From Gnetum montanum (lineage: Eukaryota > Streptophyta > Gnetopsida > Gnetales > Gnetaceae), in contig MNCI01008436.1 of assembly GCA_015680685.1 (NCBI GenBank), positions 183,384 through 247,383 on the forward strand: 64,000 nt of DNA, read 5' to 3'. Made by a program: the position numbers and the translations under genes. This document shows positions 56,031 to 64,000 of the stretch, one piece after another. The first letter of the stretch is position 1; every line of letters begins with the position of its first letter. The notes under the pieces were generated by a model, which saw only the letters and a program-made list of their open reading frames with translations, searched no databases and was not told where the DNA came from.

Positions 56031-57680
56031 CAATAAACATCCACATTCTATTTTTTGGATCTCCTCCTTCCAACTGAATCATGGGGGAGATGGCCATTTG
56101 TGCTGATCAGTACCATGGCCTCTCAGTTTTTCTACCTTTTTTTTCACATTTTTGATTTTACAAATTTTTTATTTTCAAATTTTTCTAATTTTATACCATT
56201 TTTAGTAGATTTAAATTTTTTTGATTCTTTTACAGTTTCTTATATATTTTAATTTATTTTGTTTCTTTTGATTAAGTGTGAAATTTTCTCATTTTTCCTA
56301 AGAAGTTTGCTTTGTTGTCACAAGACACAATGTTGATATTGTTGTTTACTAATGATGATTTGTTCTTAATGTGTGATTATCGATGTTTGGTTTTTGTTTT
56401 TGAATTCTAATGTCTAATGACTTCAACATGGTTTATTTTTTCATGGAATAGGTAGTGAGTCCACATCATCCACCCATCCAATAAACTCTATGGTTTTCCT
56501 TGTTCAGGGAATTTAAGGTCCCTTTTTCATTAAAGAAAATTTTAATCAATCAGTGACCTTGGTAGTTTCAGAATTAGGAAGGATCTAAAGGTTTGTAAAT
56601 GGTGTGACTTTACGGGGACTCAATACTCTTTGTACTCTTCTTCTTACTTGAGTGCTTGAGTGTTTTTCATATACTTCTTACAATTCCATACCACCCAATG
56701 ATAGGAAGACAAATAACATTGTTTCATGGTGTGGTTTCCATCATTTAAAAAAACCAATGGGAATTCAAATCACACCCCTTCAACATGAATAATGTCCTCA
56801 CATGGTGTGGTTTCTATTTCAAAAAAAAATAAAAAATAAAAACAAACAATGGGAATTCAAAGTAGACCCCTTGGATAAATAAAAGGGCTATAAGCACTAG
56901 TTCTAGGACTTGAAAGACATACATTTATGCCTAAAGGTCCTCTCTAACTAAGGTCCTCTCTCTCTCTCTCACTTCCTACTTATCTCTCCTCTTTGTGTAA
57001 TGGTGGTTATCTTGTAAGAACACTCTTGTGTTTCAAGTGGATGGATTGGTCTTAGAGTGGTGATGCAAAGTAATTGAAAGTGGATGGTTTTGGTCTAGAC
57101 TAAGGATGGAACTTCTTGAGGCCATTTTAACCACAATTCCACAAGGGAATTTTTATGACCTCAATTTGGAACTCCATTCCACCTTCTCTATCATTCATTC
57201 ATGCTACCATAACTCAGCTCATTACTGGGTTCTATGGTATGCTCTATGTCTTAGTCTGATGTATTGGGATTCTTGAGTGGATTCTTTTTGGTTGGTCCTT
57301 AACTTGTCATGATCATTAAATTGACCATGGGGCCCACAGACTCCTTATTTGAGGTTATACAAGGGCAAAAAGTACATGATCCTACTATGGGAAGAATCCA
57401 CTTGCATATCTTTTAGCTTGATTAGTTAAGGTTCCTTACCTTTGACATCACTACAATCTTATATTTCATATTTTCCATTGTGTAAACTACTCATCACTCC
57501 TTAATCTTCCATTGGATTCATCCATTAATTAATTTTTCTCCATTTTTCAAATTTATGAACTTCAATGCCCTCTTCTCATGATTTCATACTATTCTTAGTC
57601 TTATAAGCTTTCATTTGACCCTAATTTCATTGAAAAATTTCTTTTATTTTGAAAGTTTGACCAAAGTCAACAAAATTCAA
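56031..57680 (+). other. Element D T-rich region after integrase, non-coding
   Basis: Poly-T-rich 56130-56300; no gene. A duplicated block with 'tggtgtggttt' and 'caatgggaattcaaa' lies at about 56732-56790 and 56817-56875. A short (CT)n run is at about 56955-56970. Confidence 0.6.
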
Positions 57681-58230
57681 CAATGGTCTATAGTTGCATC
57701 GACGAGGCCTTATCGATGTAGTGAACCATGTTGATGAGGCCTCATCGATGCAATGTAAAAATACTATATATACCTCCAGAAACTTTGGAACTTTTTACAA
57801 TTTGATCATAACACACGAGGAATTTTTGGAATTTTTCAAAGCCCAAAACCTTCTAGAGTCCATAACTTTCAAATTGTTTGTCCAAATCACCATTTTTTGA
57901 TCCTACACTTACCAGAGGTAAGATCTTTATCATTGGGGCCACAAACCTTAAGGTTTCCAATGCCATTTTCAAAATGTTTTTCTAACTCCCCCAAGGGTTA
58001 CTAACCGTAATCATACATAAATATCAAACGTATTCCAAGTTAACCCTTCCAACGATCTCTAAGATTATTTATCAATGATAAGGCATAAATAGAAATAATA
58101 ATTAAGTTAATTAAATTAGTCATAATCACAACTTAGCCAAGTGTAACTCCCCTCAAGAGTTAAGGTATCCTAATTATTTTAAGGTTACACAATGATTGCT
58201 AATCTATGGTTCTATTGTGATTACAAATGA
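57681..58230 (+). repeat. LTR-like module inside element D
   Basis: Two D-type palindromes ('cgacgaggccttatcgatg' and 'gatgaggcctcatcgatgca') at 57700-57755 are followed by a TATA-like 'actatatatacc' (about 57766) and 'gtaagatctttatca', in the same order as in D's LTRs. It could be the rear half of a solo LTR from a related element, or an internal promoter for the ORF that starts soon after. Confidence 0.4.
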
Positions 58231-58239
58231 TACCAAAAC

Positions 58240-61010
58240 AAAAATGTCCATAGGAAGGAGAACCCTCACAACCATAGGAGAAGCAAGCTAGAGCTAGAAT
58301 GGGCTAGCAGGAACAAGGCCAAGAACAACAAGAGGCAACCCGTACAATGGGACCACTTTGTGAGGAGCTCAAAGTCAAATTTGTTCGATAGATTCCAAAA
58401 GAAGAAGTGCCTATAAAATAATCTCAATGAGGAGAAGCACCTAGACCTATGCCAAGGCTTGAGGTCACTCTAACTCAAGCCTACCTAGACATTATCAAGT
58501 CTCAAGAGATCAAAAGATTAGTTCTTCAAGAAATAAAATTTGGGCCATTTTTGGAGAAAGCTCTAGCGGATGTCAAGACACAATTGCAAACCTCTCCCAT
58601 GTGGCCAATCATCATGACCAATGGGAAGTGGTACATGGAAGAGACCTATCTCTTCTAAAGTAGCTAAATTCTAGGGTCCATTATAAAAATCAGGGACATT
58701 CAAGCATCCTACTCGGTGAAGGCCATTACATAGGCATTGGTATTTCTAGACATTAGAACATAGTTGGAAGAGATATCAATAAAAGGAGATCCTAAGGCAA
58801 AAAGGAAGTGGACACAGTGATGCTACAGAGTGGACTGTAAGGAGTATGGCACGCTCACAATAGTGGAGCATATTTATTTCAATATTTTGGCCTATCACCT
58901 CAATCTAATAGTGAGGCCAAGAAAAGTGATTTCCTTCTCTACTCAAGCATGTTCAGCTCTAAGAAAGAAATTTCCCATTAACCTTCCACAACTAATTTAC
59001 TTGGAGATTGAGAAGCACTTTAAGGAGAATGAACATGAAAGAAAGATCCTACCTTTCCTTGCCTTATTGAGAAATTTGCAAGAGGGTAGGTATTGTTTTC
59101 TATTCAAATGACACTCTCAAGAATTCCCCCTTAGCCTCATGGGAAGAAATCATGAAAGATAAAATGCCAATGATCATTCAATAAGAGGAGCTACCACCAC
59201 CACCACCCACTTAAGAGACAATACCAGAGGCCCATGTAGTCCTTGAGCATCTACAAGAACTCTGAGAGTAGCTCTTGAGTGAACAAGAGTAGCAAGCAAT
59301 AATGAGTGAGGTGGATCCATTTGTGTATCGGCCAGCAATGAGTCATCTTAATGAGGTGGCCCAAATAGTTAGCCAGATGGAGAGAGGTGGTTCCATTTTT
59401 TTTGCCCAAAGAATGTAGCTACCTTCAAGGTCAAATCCCAATGCTTAGGAGGTGATGGTGTCATTAGGAACACATGATCTATTTCCTAAAATCTTTGGGA
59501 ATATCTCCACTTTCCCAATGAGGTTGGAGAAAGGTGAAGAGGTAACTATCTTGGTAATGCAACATCAATGGTAGGAGATAGTGGTAGAAGTGATAGTTGA
59601 CCATGTAGCTGAAGCACTGAATGCACTTGTAGTGTCTATATCAGATGTATCTGCACTCTAAGATGTGAAGAGATCTGTGGGCATGGTCAGTGGGAAATTA
59701 AATACAACCTAGCATGAACAACTACTAGAATGAGTAGTAGGAACTAGGCAGCCAACTCTGGATATCTTTGATCTTCTAGAGAACATCACTACAACCTAGT
59801 CAGAGTTGCTAAATGTAAAGGGAAGATGCATCATTTTGGAGGAGCAACTAGAAACAGCCTAAGAGAAAAATCAATGCTTGGCCATAGATGTTGCCAAACT
59901 TCATGCCCAACTTGTAGAACAAGCAATCCTCAACCCAACAACAACAAGAGATGAAGCTATCAAACAACTTCAAGAAAAATTTCAAAAGGATAAGGAGGAA
60001 GCAATAATGACCATCTTCAGATAGTCCATGGAAGAATTTGAAATGCACTCAATCAATAAGGACTTAAATCAAATGCACTAGGAAAATGAAGCATCAATCG
60101 TGCAAAATCATCACCTATGAAATGTTGATGCTTAGAGAGACCAAATTCAAGAATCTATCCATCAATAGTAGGAGTAGCTTACTAGAGTCAACGCTGAACT
60201 GAAGAAATTGGCCGTGAAGAACCCTAATATGTCAATGAAGGATGTACACACCTTGCAACAAAATTTTTCCATTGAAATTACCACCTGGAAGAATGAAGCT
60301 CTTATGTTTGTGGAAATGAAAAATCAGTACAGGGACTAGGTTAGCTTGCAAAATGAAATTAATGAAAAAGAAATCTAGGTGGTAAAGGCTAAAGTAAATG
60401 AATCCCTCCAGTAACTCCAACAAGGAAGAGAGATGTGGTAGCCCATCCTTGATGGGATTAATGCCTACAATAAAGTGGAGATCTACTTAAAGGAGTTGCA
60501 AATCGAAGAGATGACAGAGTATATAGAGTTAGCCAATCTTTGTTATGCAAACTTGGCAATGCTAATAGGTAGATGACCATAGTTAAAATTGGAGAAACAT
60601 GTGGCTAGCTCATATCTATTATATGAGGCCAAGTTCAAACATCACAATGACACTAAGAAAAATCTTGAGTCTACTAATGTTGAACTTGAAGTCCTCAAAG
60701 GATGATGCACAAATCAATGATCCATTGTTGAGGACCTAGCCAAATGGATGAATGACTACCAAGATCTAATGAACATAGTGCAAGTGTTCAACATTGAATG
60801 CAAATAATTCACTTCCTAGTTTCAATGTTAAGAAGTTATTTCCAATGATCTTGTGTCCTTGGGATGTGTTCATTCTAACCCACATTAGAGAAGTTGCATG
60901 GACAATGCATGATCCTAGGAGTAAGAAGGAGAAAATGAAAGCACTATTGGATGCTTTTTGCCTCTCACCTAAAGTTGTTGTAGTAGTGGGACAACCATAG
61001 CCACGTTAAC
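58240..61010 (+). pseudogene. Element D 3' ORF, globular N-terminus and long coiled coil
   Basis: The frame 58449-59111 shows 'RLEVTLTQAYLDIIKSQEIK', 'FGPFLEKALADVKTQLQTSP' and 'EYGTLTIVEHIYFNILAYHL'. After frame changes comes a long Glu/Lys/Gln-rich stretch with heptad character, such as 'EAIKQLQEKFQKDKEEAIMT' (59960), 'RVNAELKKLAVKNPNMSMKD' (60190) and 'ESTNVELEVLKG' (60680). Total about 900 codons with many stops. It is in the position where Athila-like elements have an env-like ORF, but I see no signal peptide or membrane segment. Function unknown. Confidence 0.6.
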
Positions 61011-61318
61011 CATTTTTAGTTAGTGAAGATGGTGAAGGTCCCTTGAAGCCTCAGGAACCACTACTTCCTAAAACCATTTGATCTTCTCCAACAAGCTTCA
61101 CATGATCAAAGAATGTGTTGTCCAATTTTTGAAGAGTTATGTCATGGTGTTCAATTTTGTGTCCTAAATACCACCATTGTTTGTAATGTGTTGATTCGTA
61201 CACCTAAGCACTTCATTTTTTGTCAAGTCAGTTAAATTTTTTTTGTTGAAAGAAAAGTCAATCAATAATCCCATACCTTTCCAATTTATAAAATAACTCG
61301 AGGATGTGTTTTCATTTA
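61011..61318 (+). other. Element D 3' untranslated region
   Basis: No gene. Leads to a purine-rich 'ttgtggaggta' at 61320-61330, the decayed polypurine tract before the LTR. Confidence 0.6.
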
Positions 61319-61330
61319 GTTGTGGAGGTA

Positions 61331-62276
61331 TGATGAGTCGTTTTTGGTTGGCTACATTGACGAGGCCTCATCAACATAGTCAACCACATCAACAAGGCCT
61401 CATCGACAAGGCCCTGTTAATGCATTTCATCCTATGTCGATGAGGCCTTGTTGACATAGTCTCTAGTCATTGCCTAGAAATACAGACTTACCAACTACAT
61501 TTATGGGAAGTCCAGTTTTTAGTAGTAGCAAAGCTCTTGCATTTTTTCCATTTCAAAGTTAAAATTTTTTCCCTGAGTGCCCGTAGTAGGAGTTATTGAG
61601 TGTACAGATCTTTATTCAAGAATTGTTGCACCTAAGCACAATAGTATATGCGGTAATAAAGATGAGCTTTCTAATAAATCTTCCAGTACTTTAGATAGAT
61701 TAGCTATTTTATTTATGCATTTAACATTTTCAATTATTTATTAAATGCTTTGAATTAGTTATCAAATATTTTTTTCAATTATTATGTAAATGAGAAAATT
61801 AAGCAAGATAGATTACACACATAAGTACAACCACTTTGAGCATAACATGTATTCGCTTGGTAATCCCAGCAACATTATTGCTTAGTATGCCCAATTGCGT
61901 AGCGCTTGGTCATCTAGCAGTGGTTATGTGGGTTCAAGATATGTATGGAAAGTGGCAATGGATACTTATGTTAGGATTAGTTAAATAGTAGTTAATTACT
62001 TAATTTATATTAGTTAATTAAATTTATTTTACCTACATTTTTATCACCCAAAATATAAAATAAAAAATGATAAAAATTAGATGCCTTAGTTACACTTAAC
62101 CATACCAATGTACATCACAAGTGTAACTGGGAGGACAATAATTAACTTTAAGGCTAGATTCACTTTCTAAAGGGCTAGTGCACTAGAAATAATAAAGCCC
62201 ATGGAATTTGATTGAGTTGCACATGAACGCTTCATGATTCGTATGGTTGGGCATGGGGCTATCTTGCTACTCATCA
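61331..62276 (+). mobile_element. Element D 3' LTR
   Basis: TGATGAGTCG...ACTCATCA. Aligns end to end with 49657-50587, including the palindromic words (61350-61465). Confidence 0.93.
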
Positions 62277-62281
62277 GTATG
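62277..62281. repeat. Element D target-site duplication, right copy (GTATG)
   Basis: Directly after the 3' LTR; the copia RT frame resumes here. Confidence 0.95.
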
Positions 62282-63420
62282 AAAGCACAAGAAATTAATA
62301 TATGGATTTAAACATGCCTATTGTCAATGGTATTTAAAATTCCATGATGTCATCACTTCATTTGGTTTTGAAGAGAACATCATGGATCAATGTATATACT
62401 AGAAGATCAATGGAAGCAAAATATGTTTCCTTGACTTATATTTGGATATATCCTTCTTGCAACCAATGATAATGGATTTATATATGAGGTGAAATAATTT
62501 CTCTCTAAGAACTTCAACATGAAGGATATGGATAAGGCATCTTATGTCATTGGCATCAAGATCCATAGGGATAGATCTAAATGTATTCTAGGATTGTCAT
62601 AGGAAACTTGTGTTAATAAATTTTTAGAGAGGTTTCAAAAGAAAGATTGTTCATTGAGTATAGCACCCATTATGAATGGTGACAAGTTGAATTTGAACCA
62701 ATGCCCTAGGAATGATTAGAGAAAAGGAAAATGAGTAACATTCCATATGCTTCAATTATTGTAAGCCTAATCTATGCTCAAGTTTGCACAAGACCTTACA
62801 TTGCATTTGCTATGGGAATGTTGGGAAACTATTAGAGTAATCCAAGCATTGACCACTAGAGGGATGCAAAGAAGGTGATGATGTACCTTCAAGCTACAAA
62901 AGATTTCATGCTTATGTATAGATGAGCTAACAATATGAAGGTGATTGGATACTCTTATTCAGAATTTCCTAGCTATGTTGATTCAAGGAAATCAACATTA
63001 GGTTATGTTTTTATGTTGGTTATAGAAGCTGTATCCTAGAGGAGTGGAAAGCAATCTTTGGTTGCTACCGTCACAATGGAGGCAGAGTTTATTTCTTGTT
63101 TTGAGGCTACTTCACATGGTGTATTGTTGAAGAGTTACATGCCAGGCCTTAGAATTGTAGATTCTATATCTAATCCATTAAGAATATTTTGTGACAATTC
63201 AACTAATGTCTTTATAATTAAGAATAATAAGAGTAGCAGTTAAAGTGAACACATTAACATAAAGTACTTAGCCGTAAGGAAACATATTAAGGAATAAAAA
63301 AGTGATCATTGAGCATATAAGCACTTAATTGATGATAGCTAATCTTTTGAAAAAATGAATGCCACTAAAGTCATTTAAGGATCATGTAGTTCATATGGGA
63401 CTTGGTTTCATAATGTAACT
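62282..63420 (+). pseudogene. Element E (Ty1/copia) RT C-terminal part and RNase H
   Basis: Resumes with 'KHKKLIYGFKHAYCQWYLKF' (family KLKKSLYGLKQAPRxWYxKF), then 'VITSFGFEENIMDQCIY', and 'LYLDISFL' where Y-V-D-D is expected, so the second catalytic Asp is lost. Next come 'SYVIGIKIHRDRS', 'SIIVSLIYAQVCTRPYIAFA', 'GYSYSEFPSYVDSRKSTLGY' and RNase H 'TMEAEFISCFEATSHGVLLK', 'NPLRIFCDNSTNVFIIKNNK'. It ends with 'MPLKSFKDHVVHMGL'. Stops are frequent. Confidence 0.88.
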
Positions 63421-63705
63421 TTTTTGTACATATAGTTTTATACTCTTAATAAAACTCTTATTCAATTATGATGTTTCCTCATATCTAGTTTGCACATACA
63501 GTTATTAAAGAAAATTCACATACGGTAGACCTAGAATAAACATTAGGTTTATTCTTAAAGTTTAGTTACCATATACAGAATTAAGCTTAACAAATAATAC
63601 ATTGTAATACATGGAAGATAATACTCACATTTAGAGGAACTATTGCCATGATTCATGTATTTGTTTCTTGAAAGTTGGGTTTGATGGATATTAAGTTAAA
63701 TATGA

Positions 63706-63720
63706 AGACCAAGTGGGAGA
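63706..63720 (+). other. Element E polypurine tract
   Basis: 'gaagaccaagtgggaga' ends at 63720, the standard copia tract just before the 3' LTR (which starts TGTAAACC at 63722). Confidence 0.75.
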
Positions 63721-63721
63721 A

Positions 63722-64000
63722 TGTAAACCATTTATGTGTTATGGAAAAAAAATAGTTTCAATATAGCTGTTTACACTTTATTGAAAGTTTCAATATAACT
63801 GTTTGCACTTTATTGAAAATTTCAATATAACTATTTACACATTATTGAAAGTTTTAATACAATCATTTACACATGATTGAAAGTTTCAATGTAATTTTTT
63901 ACATGTAATGAAAAGTTTCAATATAACCATTTACATGTTATTGAAAGTTTCAATATAATCATTCCCATGCTATTGAAAATTTCAATGTAATCATTTATGC
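63722..64000 (+). mobile_element. Element E 3' LTR, partial (runs off the window)
   Basis: Begins TGTAAACCATTTATG after the polypurine tract. Most of the visible part is a minisatellite. Confidence 0.65.
63755..64000. repeat. 32-bp minisatellite in element E LTR
   Basis: Units start at 63755, 63787, 63819, 63851, 63883, 63915, 63947 and 63979, all exactly 32 bp apart with no indel. Each reads like 'gtttcaatataac' - 'tttacac' - 'ttattgaaa'. TTTCAATA and TATTGAAA are inverted repeats, so each unit can fold. The array continues past the window. Confidence 0.95.

Larger units (their letters stand above)
49657..62276 (+). mobile_element. Element D: Ty3/gypsy LTR retrotransposon with long 3' ORF, 12.6 kb
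   Basis: LTRs 49657-50587 (931 bp) and 61331-62276 (946 bp) begin TGATGAGT and end CTCATCA, with a perfect 5-bp TSD. Order: PBS, gag, Pro-rich linker, PR, RT, (RNase H deleted), INT, T-rich region, LTR-like module, coiled-coil ORF, PPT. A TGGCGC-type PBS and a large ORF after integrase recall Athila-like elements (family knowledge); the lineage is not certain. It splits copia element E inside its RT. Confidence 0.93.

Noticed and set aside
63755-64000. Even 32-bp repeats that could be mistaken for CRISPR repeats
   Set aside because: There are no spacers; the whole unit repeats.

Overview
The window reads as nuclear DNA of a large, repeat-filled plant genome. It is AT-rich, has no convincing host gene, rRNA, tRNA or CRISPR array, and consists almost wholly of old, nested LTR retrotransposons plus one LINE relic. 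Full-length elements of 10-18 kb whose LTR pairs differ by roughly 10-15% by eye, and heavy C-to-T/G-to-A decay, fit a gymnosperm (conifer-like) genome. That assignment is inference; no marker gene settles it. I name the elements A to E.

Layout. 1-800: 3' end of a LINE. 820-1060: a scrap of an element-D-type LTR. About 2.5-45 kb: element C, an old Ty3/gypsy (Tat-like) element with pol on the minus strand (RT to INT at 7658-4601) and a 3' LTR left of 3643. Element A (9538-27579, 18.0 kb, TSD TAACC) inserted into C's ~190-bp palindromic array. Element B (32451-43057, 10.6 kb, TSD CCTAG/CTTAG) inserted into an exon of C's antisense gene. 45-48.8 kb: AT-rich sequence with no recognised content and one N at 46080. 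48.85-64 kb: element E, a Ty1/copia pol fragment split by element D (49657-62276, 12.6 kb, TSD GTATG). E's 3' LTR starts at 63722 and runs off the window.

How the parts relate. A, B and C are one lineage: LTRs begin TGAAACACC, the polypurine tract is AAAGAGG(GG/AA)CCAA, A and C carry a second RNase H-like domain before integrase, and A and B share a PBS of the form TGGCGCTAGAAGGA. A is a near-complete but inactivated gag-PR-RT-RH-aRH-INT element. B keeps gag and protease but has no RT, RNase H or integrase, so it looks non-autonomous. D is a separate gypsy element with a long coiled-coil ORF after integrase and a deletion that removed RNase H.

The most interesting observation is a large, apparently multi-exon gene on the strand opposite pol, lying between protease and reverse transcriptase in element A (15958-20395, minus). 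A clear homologue sits in the same relative place and orientation in element C (30282-44990, plus). Several intron boundaries fall at matching places in the two copies. Short arrays of a word ending TTAAACTAGCA/TTAAACTGGCA separate the modules in A, B and C. Each element family also carries its own long imperfect palindrome in repeated form.
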